A stretch of 64,000 nucleotides of DNA. It comes from Zizania palustris. Lineage: Eukaryota > Streptophyta > Magnoliopsida > Poales > Poaceae. Each line of letters starts with the position of its first letter. The stretch's first letter is position 1. The notes beneath the pieces were generated by a model. That model was given only the letters and a program-made list of their open reading frames with translations. It searched no databases and had not been told where the DNA came from. The position numbers and the translations under genes are program-made. The stretch spans positions 60,815,915 to 60,879,914 of the forward strand of contig JAAALK010000079.1 of NCBI GenBank assembly GCA_019279435.1, in the 5' to 3' direction. This document shows, piece after piece, positions 24,593 to 47,000 of the stretch.

Positions 24593-25024
24593 GGCCGCCC
24601 TGTCCCTCCGACTCGTCGTGTCCACAGCGTAATCGCCTACCAGTTCCGTTTCATCCCCAAAACCAAAAGTGGAGCTGTGGAAGCATGCGCTGTGGACCTG
24701 ACCCATATCCAGGTCCATTAGGCATGTTACATGGACCTAGTCCATGTGGACAATCTAGGCCTATCAAGCAAAGATACGTTGACCTGGTCGTCTCGGCCCA
24801 TTTTAACTAATCAGGCCCATTGGGAATATTACGTGGACCTGGCCCACGTGGATTCCTCTTGGGGTGGAGAAGCGATAGCTTTTTCTCGGCGACAATGCGG
24901 CGGCGGCGGCGCCTAACCCTAACAAAACCCCTCCCCTCCCCTAGCCCCTAGGCCTGCCTCTCCTCCGGCTTCATCTTGATTTCTCTTTTCACTTGATTCC
25001 TTCGAAACCCTAGTCCGGTGCGGC
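24593..25024. promoter_or_regulatory. Divergent promoter shared by helicase and LysRS
   Basis: Only 432 bp separate the two start codons. The region contains site II-type GGCCCA/TGGGCC motifs (24795, 24814, 24841), a CACGTG G-box at 24845-24850, a telo-box-like aaccctaac at 24915-24923, and aaaccctag at 25005-25013 in the LysRS leader. Site II plus telo-box is the usual pattern of plant translation-related promoters. Two related 37-bp blocks with palindromic ends, atggacctagtccat and acgtggacctggcccacgt, start at about 24717 and 24817. Confidence 0.65.
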
Positions 25025-35054
<10,030 letters not shown>

Positions 35055-37026
35055 ATGTCTGAACCAGAAACCTGTCAAAAGGGTACGTGCCATCTACTTC
35101 TGTATCAAGTAATATCTTTGTTAGTTAGGTAAGGAATGCAACTAAAGATTAGTTTGTATTTGTCTTTTAAGCATTTGGGAATCTTCACATTTTACATGTT
35201 TTTAAAAGAAATAAATATGCAAGCCAATATCAAAAAAACTATAAAAGATATACACTTTTATTGGCCTGGTAGCATTATGCATCGTACAGAATTATGAAAT
35301 TCGCCTTTTAGACCGATAGGGATTTCAAACATATTTATCTTCTGGAATCTGTATGGCCTGCATATGTTATTTGTTGGATCACACCATTCATGCGTAGGAG
35401 ATAATTTAGGATGCATGCTTATCAATTAGTTGAATGGTATGGACCGATGCACTATAGTTATCAATGGAGCAGTCTTGTCCTTAGCCTATTATTTGAAAAT
35501 TTTAACCGTATCTCCTTCCAACAAGAACAATAGTAATGCAATTAATTTTTGTGCATGTGTAGATTTTTTTAGGGGAAAATGGAAATATAACCGTGCTTAT
35601 ATGCTGTAGTTTTAGGCAGATTCAATGCTGCGCTGGCTGACTGAAAGATTTGAATTGCCCCCCTCAAGATGATGGACGATTTGAAGGAAGATTATATTGT
35701 TTTTTTTGTTTGGCCGTGTTAGATTTCTATTTTCCATTTTTTTTGGTGAACTCCTGTGACCTGCCGCAAATATTTCCTCTCTGAAACAATGACAGAAAAA
35801 TTTGTTATCGTTTTCTGATCGGCCAGCCAATTAATCCTGATTAGCTGAATTAATTGGTCGATCAATCAATTATGGCCTGTTTGGTAGAGCTCTAAACTGG
35901 AGTGGAGCACTTGAAGCTGATTGGATCTTGTAGCGCTCTCAGTGAGATCTATTTCTTAAGAAAAGTGTTTGGTTTGGTTTTAGTTTCACAAGATAAAGAA
36001 GTTGAAGCTTTGTCAGATGCATCCTTACTCGGCGGGCTGAATATTGCTCTTAATACTTAACATACCGTTATGGTGCCCATTGATAGAGGGTGCTTTTTGC
36101 TGTCGTCTCTCTCTCCATCTGGAATGAACAAAAGTTAAACTGGAATGAAAATCGGAATAAAATTAGCAAGCTTGCGTGATGGTGCTGGCCTAGAGCTAGG
36201 CAAATTCAAACCTTGAGATGGGCAAGGAAAAAGCCCAAGCCTAGCCCAACCTCGATGTGCATCAGAAGGTCAAACCATAGCTTTGCTCAAGATCTTGCTT
36301 TTCTCAGGTTATCCTTTTTTGACCTTTCTCAGACTTTAGTGAGTTTTACCGGTCGCAATTGTATTTCCGAACCTAGCCTAGTGTACTGGTCAGACTTGTC
36401 TCGTTCAGTCGTTGATGCATCAATTTGGCGACACATAGAAACACGAAAATTTTGCAAATGCAGAGTGACTTTATCAGTGATTCGTGAGTCTTAATATTAT
36501 CAGACCTGTAACAAAATCATGCATGATACCCTATGATCTTATTTGTTTTCGTTGTGCCATTCCTGCCATCAATAGTGTGACATTTGCCCATGGATAGCCT
36601 GTTACTGTGTATTTCCTTCTTTTTATCGCGTGCTGAGTGGAGTTCACTGTCATGTATAATCGAGGTGATTAAGCCTCGTAACCGTCCCAATTAAGATGTC
36701 CAATAATTGCCCTGGATGCTGCACCTTTTGTTGAGTGGAAGGAAAATAGATGCTTCGTCAGGCAGAGAGCAAGATGCCAAACTCCCATCTCCAACTAGCA
36801 AAGCAAACTTTAGTTTTTTTTTTACTTTAGCAATTAGCATCTCAGCACTACTGTTGTCGTAATTTATACCAACAAATATCCACTGTTACACTATTCTAGG
36901 CTAATCAATGCTAATCAACCTTCTAATTGGTCTTTCAGAGCCGGTCCTAATCGGGTTCCAATGGGACGTTTTAGTTAAGTCAGTCTTAATCAGTGTGTTT
37001 CCAACGGGTGGTGCCTTTTTAAGTAA
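35055..37026. other. LysRS 3' region and gene-free DNA
   Basis: The first few hundred bases should carry the LysRS 3' UTR. At 35876-36010 there is a gcctgtttggtagagctc segment with tgaagctg motifs, part of a MITE family also seen near 16400. The rest, including open frames at 36213-36494, has no recognisable coding content. Confidence 0.5.
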
Positions 37027-37290
37027 CGTTTGGTTTCGCGGACTAAAGTTTAATTCGTGTTATATTAGATGTTTGGAAATCAATTTGAATAATTAAATGT
37101 GAACTAATTATAAAAAAATAATTGCAGAATCAAAGGATTATTCGCCAGACGAATTTATTAAGCCTAATTAATCCATGATTAGCAAATGTTTACTGTGGCA
37201 TATTAAATCATAACGTAATTAGACTCATTAGATTCATATCGCGAATAATCCACCAATTATGAATGAATTTTATAAATAATCAACCAAACG
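37027..37290. mobile_element. High-copy grass MITE
   Basis: The ends are cgtttggtt and aaccaaacg. The interior contains attcgccagacgaatt, followed by attaagcctaattaatcc and atgattagcaaatgttta, a sequence pattern found in very many grass introns and promoters. No TSD was fixed and there is no coding capacity. Confidence 0.65.
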
Positions 37291-37913
37291 GACCACGCTA
37301 GCTAGGGGAGTAGGGACCCCACAAAAAGCAGTATTATATTAATTATATGTACAAAAGCATGTTGAGGATTGATTAGCGAGCCATAATAAAATAATTATGA
37401 CATTATTTAAATTATGGGCGTACCAGCTGGTTAATTAAGCGTGTGGTGCACGTTGATTACTCTCCCTCAAATTTCAATATTACATCAGTTGTCAAATAGA
37501 TGCCATTTTGGATGTTGATATCATCTCTCACGCGCGGGTGCCTATACTATTTTTTTTCTAATTGCATATATGTAATAGTTATAAAATTATTTGTCATGAT
37601 AAATGTACTAATGTCATTTAGACGTGCAAACAAAAACACAATATTTTTAAATGCGATTAAGATTTTGAGGTTTAGAGGCGTATTTTAGAGTGAAAGGAGC
37701 TGGCTATTGTGGACGGTAGTGGAGACAAGAAAAGTACCAAGTAGTGGCCGGAGAAGCTAAGTCATTTGTCGGTGCAAAACCTACGGAGATCAAGGTTAGC
37801 ATAGAAAAACGCAGCCTTTCCGTCCACTCGATCCGAGTGGCTCCTGACACACACACCGCATTGCGGTTGGCAGTTGGCACCGGCCTCCTCCACGTATTAC
37901 TCTACGCCCTCAT

Positions 37914-38454
37914 TAGAGATGGCAACAGGTACACGCCCGCTGAGTATTATCTGTTCACACCTGCACCTGCTAGATAAAAATTCACTCGCTGCAAAACCCG
38001 TACCTGTTCGTAGGTACAAAAACTTACCCACACCCGCACCCGCGCTGGTATTTGTACCCGACGGGTAACCCACTTCTGATTTTAGACCTGCGATGAATCA
38101 TAAATTTATCATTGAAAAATGACATATGCATCTACAAGTAACAACAATTTACACCAACAAATATAGTCTAATAAATTATTGGAGCATATTACTTTCACAC
38201 TAATATCAAGTCACCACCAGCATATTACGAATGGACTGAATTTGTAGGAAAATGGACATGGGTCTTCGGGTGTATTTTACACACGGGTAAGCGAGTACGG
38301 GTACTATGCAGCCGCACTCGCACCCGCTCTACCCGTTGGGTAGAGGTTTTTTTCCAATAAGACACCCGCGGGTGAAGATATTGTTCTGCATCCATCTTTT
38401 TATCGGGTAAAACCCATCGGGTACTCGGGTTTCGGGTACCCGTTGCCATCTATA
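37914..38454. mobile_element. hAT-like MITE with perfect 8-bp TSD
   Basis: The terminal repeats are tagagatggcaacaggtac and, inverted, gtacccgttgccatctata. The 8-bp duplication gccctcat lies at 37906-37913 and 38455-38462 without mismatch. The interior is rich in gggtac/gtaccc words. Non-coding, 541 bp. Confidence 0.82.
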
Positions 38455-38494
38455 GCCCTCATCACGTTCTTCCCACGCTGGGCGCTGTCTCACC

Positions 38495-39219
38495 CAGGGC
38501 TGTTCCTAGCCGGGGCGAGAGGGGTGACCGCCTAATATCTAGAAATTAGGGGTCTCAATTTATATGTATATATAATTTAGTATTTTTATATCCTCTACAC
38601 TACAGTTTACAACTTAAAAATGACTTAGCATGCAGCACAATAAATCTACAAATTGGAACTTTGCCTAGCGCGATATCGCCCTAGCCCAATGTAGCACGCT
38701 AGCAGTCCAACATGGACAAATGCAAGCCAGCTAGGCAACTACGCACTGATGCTTGTCCTCCTGTGATATCGCCCAAACTCCTCGCCTGCTCACTCGGCAA
38801 CCTAGATCTCTCATTCATCGGCTCACGATGACACGACTCCCACTATAACAACGCCGCAATGGGCAACGAACAATAGACGAGCAAGGTTTTTGTCACCTTA
38901 GCTATTCCACTAGAGCCTAAAGCGCTAGTGAGTGGTGACCGGTCCAAATCCCATCCTAAATTCTAATCTCCTGAATAGTCGGTGCTAGGCCGTTGGATGG
39001 TAGCGACGATGGTTATGCCCTCGCGGTGAGCCATGCGAGTGATCCGAATGACGACATGGTAGGAGGCAGCGTTGTCGATTCGCCGATGCTCACATGCCGC
39101 TGCTGCTCGTTACTAATATCTTTGTACATCTACCCATACGATTCATCTACCCACTAAAAATAGATAGAAGGAGCCTTAATATTTTTCAGCCTAACCCCAG
39201 ATTGCTAGGAACGGCCCTG
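38495..39219. mobile_element. hAT-like element with CAGGGC termini
   Basis: It starts CAGGGCTGTTCCTAGC and ends gctaggaacggccctg; 15 of 16 terminal bases match after inversion, and CAGGG is a standard hAT end. The flanking 8-mers do not match, so the TSD is lost or the insertion is old. It lies 40 bp from the preceding hAT-like element. No intact transposase. Confidence 0.65.
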
Positions 39220-40193
39220 CTAAGCATTCGGTCATTATCCTCGATCGGGACAAGCATCGGCGTGTCCTTGCTGCGCTTCTTCAATCTTCACATGCCACAT
39301 ATACGTGGCTAATGCGTAGCCGCTAAACATGTGTCATGGTTTTTTGTCGCCGTAGCCCCTCATATACGAACACAAATATCTTCATATGTATAAATATGTG
39401 TGTGTGTCTGTATATATATATATAAAAATTGAAATCTTTAGGATGGATCAAACTGGTAATCTTATCGGAATACTTGATTTAGAGGTTTGTAGCAAGTTTT
39501 GCCGTAGTCGTCGACTTATCTTTTTGAGAGATTGGCTCAATGTAGCTTGTATATACTGGACTGATTTTTTCTGGTTTATGGCATCTATATTTACTTGCAT
39601 AGCTTCATTGTATTTGTGTAGGACTTATATTAATAGAGATAAACTAGATATGTCTTGCCATGAGTGAAGGGATCATCATTCATCAGGACAAGACCCAAGC
39701 TACACTTAGATGAGAGCAATGTGAAACACCATAAACAGTCAATCGACCCACTAGAACGTGTGGAAGTATTATAGTTGAATTCTTAAGTTGTTGGTTTTGG
39801 TCCTAACTGGTCAAGACATAACTCCATCCCATGGACAGTTTTCAACTAGACACTTGTTTTGATCAACATGAACTTTTAGAAAACTTCAAGATATTTGAAT
39901 AGATTTGAAGCCTAGTTTTGTGAGTTAATTTGATTTCATCGAGTTTGTGAGTTGTCGATTTGGGCCTATACTAGTGCAGACGTAATTCTGGCCGGTTAGA
40001 CCCTTTCGATCAGATTTTATCCTACTTGACTTTTTTCTGGTTATTGGCTTAAGTCTCGACTAGTCGGATAGAAGATAGCCAAGACAACATAAATGTCTTT
40101 CCAATCAGTTTGATTGACTTCCATGTATGCCTCCTTAGATATCGGAGAGAAATACCACTACTCTTCCTATGTGATGCTCTTCCACAAGACTTT
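39220..40193. other. Gene-free DNA
   Basis: AT-rich, with a short (TG)n(TA)n run near 39400. An open frame at 39386-39667 has no recognisable domain, and its composition looks non-coding. No transposon ends were resolved. Confidence 0.5.
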
Positions 40194-40473
40194 GGTCTGT
40201 TTGGTTTCTTTTAGGGAATAAACTAAATTTTAGTCTCCTCTTTTTTACAGGACTAAACTTTAGTCTCTCCCTGTTTGGTTCTAGGGACTAAAAGAGGGTG
40301 AGGAATGAGAGGTAAGTAGCACTTTTAGTCTCTTTTAACAAGGTTTTGGGGACTAAAGGGCTAAAGTTTAGGGACAAAACTTTAGTCCCTTTTAGTCCAC
40401 ATGTTTGGCAATTTAAGGACTAAAAGGAACTAAAGTTTAGTCCCTAAACTTTAGCAGCTCTAAACCAAACACC
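40194..40473. mobile_element. Tourist-like MITE rich in ctaaactttag palindromes
   Basis: The ends read tctgtttggttt and, inverted, aaaccaaacaccc. The interior repeats 'gggactaaa' and 'actaaactttagtcc' on both strands. This gtgtttggtt/ggactaaagttt family is common in grasses. Boundaries are approximate. Confidence 0.65.
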
Positions 40474-41086
40474 CTTTTTTGTTGTGTCCCTTGAGTTCGA
40501 GGATGAACTCAAAAATAAATGTTTCAGGTGTGGACAATTTTCTTAGCCAACACACCATTGGGAGATATGCTTGAATTAATGTCATCCAAATCGTCTCTAT
40601 CTCAATTTGGATGATGGTATATTAGAGGGTGGTTAAGATATGAGATATGCTCAGATTGATTATGTGCAACACACCATTTGATCTCTCTACCATAGGTAGT
40701 AGCGCCTTAGGTTCTCCGTTGGTAAGTGGAGCAACTCTTTAGCCTTGTCTGATTGTCTCAATGGGTCAAGATGAATAGACCGATTATTCATTTTATAAAT
40801 AGTATTTTGATGATCTGACTGATATCAGCGATTGACAACGAATATTGCTGGATGACACGTTCGATCTTCTCAACGAATATTGTGCAAATGCTCTTGGATT
40901 TATAAAAAATCATGCAAAAACTATGAATTTTGCGTATATGCAGTTAGATTCGCTAAAAAATTTCTTATCATCGTATCAATAAAAATAAGTCCCGTCGTAA
41001 AGCACGGACCCCTATATATGAATTAGTAGAATAATTTATAAAATCAATCTATTAACTCAATGAATCAGATTTGGGACCGGAGATTA

Positions 41087-41640
41087 GAGCATCTCCAAAA
41101 GAATCTTTAAAATGCTTTTTTCTCTATAATTTAAGGATTATATGTAAATATATAACTCTAATAGATACTCTATCTAGCTCCCTAAAATAAAGTGTTCCCA
41201 ATATTTATGGAACAAATCCTCACTTGTAAGGAACCAATATCTCTTCCCGATATACAATATAGAGATTTTGTTGGAGGAAACCATACATATAGAGAATAAG
41301 AGCATCTCCAAGAGTCACTTTAAAAATTAATTCCCTATATAATTTTTTGGATCCATTTTTGAGGATACAAATAGTTTAAATATGTTTCTCTCCAATAGAG
41401 TCCCTAAAGTAAAGTATGTGAGTATGTTCCCTACAAGTAGGGAATACAATGATTAATTTTGAGGATCCTTTATTTTTGGGAATCATTTAGAGTACCTATT
41501 AGAGGAGATTTTTTAATTCTAGTCTTAAAAATTTAGAGAAGATAACTCTTTAGAGCTTCTCTTGGAGATGCTCTAACATCTACAATTACAATCTCCAAAA
41601 TTAATATAGGGACTTGATTTTTAGAGTATTGGAGATGCTC
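41087..41640. mobile_element. Outer gagcatctccaa MITE, interrupted
   Basis: It begins GAGCATCTCCAA and ends TTGGAGATGCTC. TTA is duplicated at 41084-41086 and 41641-41643, as expected for a PIF/Harbinger-type MITE. It is split by a related copy at 41300-41573. Confidence 0.8.
41300..41573. mobile_element. Inner gagcatctccaa MITE nested in a related copy
   Basis: It begins GAGCATCTCCAAGAGT and ends ctcttggagatgctc, with TAA duplicated at 41297-41299 and 41574-41576. Terminal sequences match those of the surrounding element, so a family member has jumped into another member. 274 bp, non-coding. Confidence 0.85.
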
Positions 41641-41728
41641 TTAGGGTGTCGCATGGGAGTTGATATGCTATTGGCTCAAATGTAAACGTCCGGTCTTGAG
41701 GTATTAACGAAAACAGTAATATATCGGA

Positions 41729-42130
41729 TTGTGAAATTTGATATCACCATAAAAACGTAAACATAATAAAAAACGTCCGTCAAAGCAAATCATCTCCGTT
41801 TCTATTTTCAAAAATTTAACCATTTTTATTTCCGTTTCCGTTTCTGTTTAATTAGGTTTTGTTTAGATGGATTAAAATTAATTATTAGCTAGAGCTAATT
41901 ATTAGTTAGTTCACGCCTATTTTGGGTATTTGTGAAATTTGATATCACCGTAAAAACGTAAACATAATAAAAAACGTCCGTCAAAAGCAAACCATCTCCG
42001 TTTCTATTTTCAAAATTTTAACCATTTCTATTTCTATTTCCGTTTCTGTTTAATTAGGTCTTATTTAGATGGATTAACATTAATTGTTAGCTAGAACTAA
42101 TTATTAGTCAGATAATTATTAGTTGACTAA
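41729..42130. repeat. 201-bp tandem duplication
   Basis: A block starting ttgtgaaatttgatatcacc at 41729 is repeated from 41930 with few differences (cat/cgt, a small insertion near 42110). It contains cgtttctgtttaattaggt and attattagctagag words. Its origin is unclear. Confidence 0.8.
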
Positions 42131-42157
42131 AAATTAATTCACGTCTATTTGGGTATA

Positions 42158-43298
42158 ACGTTCTGCTACAACGTTCTGCTGCAGTAATAGACATTTTTCA
42201 AAACCAATTAATTTAGCCCATAAACTAACAATTAGTTTATTAATTATTTGAGTTGTTTAGATAAACTAAAACTAAAAATTAGCTACTAACTATTAAAATC
42301 AAGATTAAAAGAGGGGGAAATGGGTAAGAAGATGACGGGGGAGTCGCCGGTCGCTATCCCAAATCCGAAAAGGGTAAAGCGGAAAACGTGACCAGCCATC
42401 CCGCAGCCGTGCACGCTGACGCGGCAGCCTGTCATGACGCGCCAGATTAGGAAACTGATCCTGTGGCCCCGCACCGCCACCAGGTCACCGGTGCGGTGAC
42501 GGCCTGACGGGTCACGCCGCGCGCGCGCGCGCGCCACAACCGCCTCGGCCTCGCGCCGGATTACGCCGTTCCCTCCCGCCCCTGATGCCGCGGCGCGACG
42601 CGACGCGACGGGAGGCGGGGAATATGCGGCCGCACCGGTGGAAAGGTGCGGGCGCGTCGCGTCGCGTGGTGTGGTGGAGAGGGCGGAGGCGGAGGCGGAG
42701 CGCGGGGAGCGCGGTCCACTTGATGAATTGTAAGCGACGAAACCATCAACTTGGACGACACGAAGACAGTTTTTTAATCACACCCGCGAGCACACGCGCA
42801 GCTGTAACAAACCAGCAGCAGCACGCCGCACGCGTATGTCGCGTGCGTGCGTGCGTGCGTGCGGGCGGGCGGCCGGAGGAAACCGGAGGAAACTTGAACC
42901 GCAACACATGGCACAGCTGCTGCGTATCCGGCTATCGCTATCCCCATCGCCACATGCGGCCTATAAGGCAGCCCGCCCCACGCCCACCGCGCCATTCCCC
43001 TTTCGCTCTCGGCCTCCGGCTCGTTTCCTCTCATCGCTTCTCCCGTCCTGCCAATTGGGCGTTGGCCCCCGCATCCTCCTCCTCCTCCTCCTCCCATCTT
43101 CTCTCCTCCCGGCCTTCTTCCTGCCCAGCCACCGCGTCTCGCTGGTGCCCAGTGCTCGGAGGTAGGGAGGACGGGCGGGCGACTCCGGTTGCATGCGCCG
43201 CGGCGGCGGCGCCACGCCGGTGCTTGGAATTGAGTTGGGGGAGGATACGACGAGGAGGAGGAGGGCGACGACGACCGGCGGGAGTGGTGCGGTCGCGG
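42158..43298 (+). promoter_or_regulatory. Promoter and leader of the paladin-like gene
   Basis: Very GC-rich from about 42480, with a (GC)n run near 42520 and gtgc/gggc tandem runs at 42843-42875. TATA-like ctataagg at 42961-42968 lies about 330 bp before the start codon. A (CTC)n-rich leader stretch spans 43070-43105. An open frame from 42585 is in frame with the gene, but its composition is low-complexity, so it is treated as leader. Confidence 0.45.
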
Positions 43299-43941
43299 AT
43301 GGAGGGCGTGCAGCAGCTGACGGCAGAGAAGGTCATCAGCACTAGGGGTGGCTCCGTGCTCGGGAAGAAGACTATCCTCAAGAGCGACCACTTCCCCGGC
43401 TGCCAGAACAAGCGCCTTCGGCCGCACATCGATGGCGCGCCCAATTACCGCCAGGTCGGTTGCTCTTTGCTCGTCTCCCTAATCTGAATGGTGGAGGATC
43501 ACTCCGCCACGCCGCGCCGCGCGGCGCGAATTGCCCGGCGGTTCCCTGACCCCGTCCGCCCCATGCGCTCGCGACGGGAATCTGCAGCATTTTTTTGAAA
43601 GCTTCGCGTCTTCGTTTCTCTCTAATCTGTTTCTTCTTCTTCACGACTCCGAAAGGAAACTGCCTTAGTTGTTTATGTTACACACATGTTCCGTGGTCCG
43701 CTCGTCTCCTTTATTTTTATGGGTTCCGCACCACCGGAATCTACTGAGCATGCTCGATTCCCGTGCTCACATCCTACGGTGATCTTATATTCTCTTCCGA
43801 AATCGGGTTAAATGTTTTCAGAGTGTTAACTGTACATTTGGTTTTCTTGATGATTTTCATTTCTCACAATGATGGCTATTGGCCATGCATGTTACATCCT
43901 TTCTTGTCAGCAAAATACTTATCTGTTGTTCTGAGCGAGCG

Positions 43942-44040
<99 letters not shown>

Positions 44041-47000
44041 ATTTTGGAATGCAAAGTGTGCATGAGACTTATGTATACACTAAACAATTCATCTGAATTC
44101 TGACATGTTGGTAATAAACTCTTGAATGCATAACCACATATAACATAATATGTTATTTGGTTTGTTCTTGCCCGGTTTCCTTTTTATCCGGTAAAAATTC
44201 AATAACATTATGGGTTCTCAATAATTTCAAACTCCATTTTTTGTCAGCTACTCACTATTGCCACCTGTTTTTTCAGGCGGGTTCATTGCGTGTTCATGGT
44301 GTTGCAATGCCGACGATGAGAGGAATTGTAAATGTGCTAAATCACATCGGAGCACAAAAGAAAGGAAAACAAACCCTAGTCCTATGGCATAGTCTTCGTG
44401 AGGAGCCAGTAAGACCTTTAGTCACTATAGTAGAATATTCAGTAGAAAATAAAGCAACGTAATGGAAACCATTATGCTCACCACTTCAAAAAGTATGAAA
44501 GGTTGGAATGATCAATGGATGTTGAATCATCCAGAACATCAAGATCAAGTTCCAACTATCAGTAGGCCGACACAAATAAATAAAGAACATTATAGAAGAG
44601 GCTGCCATTTTTATTTTAAAAATATATATGAAAGAGTTCTCTAGTAATATTTAATTATCAAAGTTACATAACTTGACACCCATGCCTTAACAATATGTTA
44701 TTTTTAAATTTCAGGTGGGTTTGTTGACATTTTTCCTACAATAAAATGTCTTTTGAACAAGTCACACCCTTTCCTTTTTATAACAAATACTAGTTCTCCC
44801 TATAACATATATACCCTATATATTTTTGCTTCATTGTTTGAGAAAAAGGAATTTAGCAGTTGTGTTTTCTACCAATGCTTCACAGGTTATCTACATCAAT
44901 GGTCGCCCATTTGTTCTGCGAGATGTTGAAAGGCCCTTTTCAAACCTTGAATATACGGTATTCTTTGATCCCTGAAATCTAGAGTGGTTTGCGCTGAATT
45001 TTTCTGCTCATGCCTATAGCTTGTATGCATATATGTTTTCCATTTATTATATGAGAAGTCCATGAAGGTATTAAACTAGAAACAGCTTGTCTTGCTAAAT
45101 ATCCACAGTGCAAGTCATGATTCAAATGTCCTGAAACCCAGGAAAATATATAGCATTGTTTTCTAAACGAATAATGATACATTAGTGCAATTGCAGACAT
45201 GGAATGCTTTTTATGTCAGAAATCTCTTGTTAATTTGGGTAATTTTATATATGTTTTTAAGGTTATAGATATGTGGACCATATTGAGAAGTCATATCCTT
45301 TTCAGAACAACTCTGAATCCACATGAAGTTACTACTTACTATTATCTATTATCATTTCATTTTCACATTTAACTATTTATGTGAATTTGTACTACTAACC
45401 TAGGGAATTAACCGAGAGAGGGTGGAACAAATGGAGTTCCGCCTGAAAGAAGATATTCTTCAGGAAGCTTCACGGTACATCAGTTGCCAAGTAAACTATT
45501 TTCTTCCTATATCTATTATTAAGAGGTGATTTTTATGTGAATGTTTGATGTAGCAGATATGGGAATAAGATCCTAGTCACTGATGAGCTGCCAAATGGCC
45601 AGATGGTGGACCAGTGGGAATCAGTGATGTCTGACACAGTCAAGACCCCTCTTGAGGTAACAACACATTTGTGGTTTAAATATATTTTTTTTTATTTTTA
45701 GTCCTTTTGAGGATTTATTTCCTCTGTAGGTCTATGATAAGTTGCAGCATCAAGGATACCTTGTTGACTATGAGCGTGTTCCTATTACTGATGAAAAGGC
45801 CCCGAAAGAAGGAGATTTTGACAATCTGGTTAGTTCTGTATGTTACTGTAAAACATTCCACCCAGTTGCCCATGTAAATGTTTTCACTCTTTATGAAAAC
45901 TAGACTTCCCTCATACTCTTTTGAAAATTAGACATTCAGTTGTCCAGGCTAACTTGCTTCATTGGGATCTGTGTGTAATGTTATTTTCCTGTGTGCTAAC
46001 TTGTATATTTAGGCGAAAGATGTTTTAACTAATTAAATAATTAATCATCTTTGCCTTCTTTGGACACCTTGCGATTAATATGTTCTACGGAAACTTGATA
46101 GTATTTGATGTTCAATTTGGCAAGTAAGCTGGTAACTGCATAACACTAAATTTCATTGTTTCTAACAGGTACGCCGAATCTCCCAAGTTGATATAGAAAC
46201 TGAAATTGTATTTAATTGTCAAATGGGGAGGGGGAGGACAACCACTGGTATGGTTATAGCTACATTGCTTTACCTGAACCGGGTAGGAGCATCAGGTGAG
46301 CACATAGTTTAATTTGATTGGAGGCATGTTGCTTATGTTACCTGTGTGAAATTGATTGGTAAACAGTGAATTCTCCACAGGCATTTTTATATGGTTGTTT
46401 TATCATGTGATGATTTAGTGTGATCAGACTACAAGTCTGCTAAATGCATATCATATGTTAATTATATACTGGTGCACCATATGCTCACAGTTTATGCCTG
46501 TAGATCCTGTGTTTTTATTTTCCTATATTGAGGTGTGCCGTGTGCTCTGCACTGCAGGTATCCCTAGGACAAGTTCAATTGGAAAGGTCTTCCATTCTGG
46601 AAATGATGTAGATGACTATATGCCTAGCTCAGAAGAAGCGATACTCAGAGGAGAATATGCTGTCATTAGGAGTTTGGTACGAGTTCTGGAGGTAATATCC
46701 TGAATTTGTTAATTTATATCCCTTTCTTGTTAGACACTCTCAGTGTAATCACTTTGTGATTGCATTTATGCAGGGTGGTGTTGAAGGAAAAAGGCAAGTT
46801 GACAAAGCTATTGATAAATGTGACTCAATGCAGGTATGCCATTTTATGCTCTGAACGATACTAATTTAATACAGCTCAATTGGAATTTTTCTCGTATGAC
46901 TTTATGTGAGTGACAGAACTTAAGAGAGGCTATTGCTACATACCGCAATAGCATCCTTCGGCAACCTGATGAAATGAAACGGGAGGCATCACTTTCCTTC

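Noticed and set aside
39386..39667. 93-codon open frame as a small gene
   Set aside because: No start context, domain or splice partners, and AT-rich composition like its surroundings.
42585..43298. 238-codon in-frame extension ahead of the paladin-like start
   Set aside because: Low-complexity, Arg/Ser/Pro-rich from GC-rich leader DNA, with a TATA-like site inside it. The conserved protein begins at MEGVQQL (43299).
43857..44103. Repetitive frames across the GA microsatellite
   Set aside because: Open only because the dinucleotide repeat has no stop codon in these frames.
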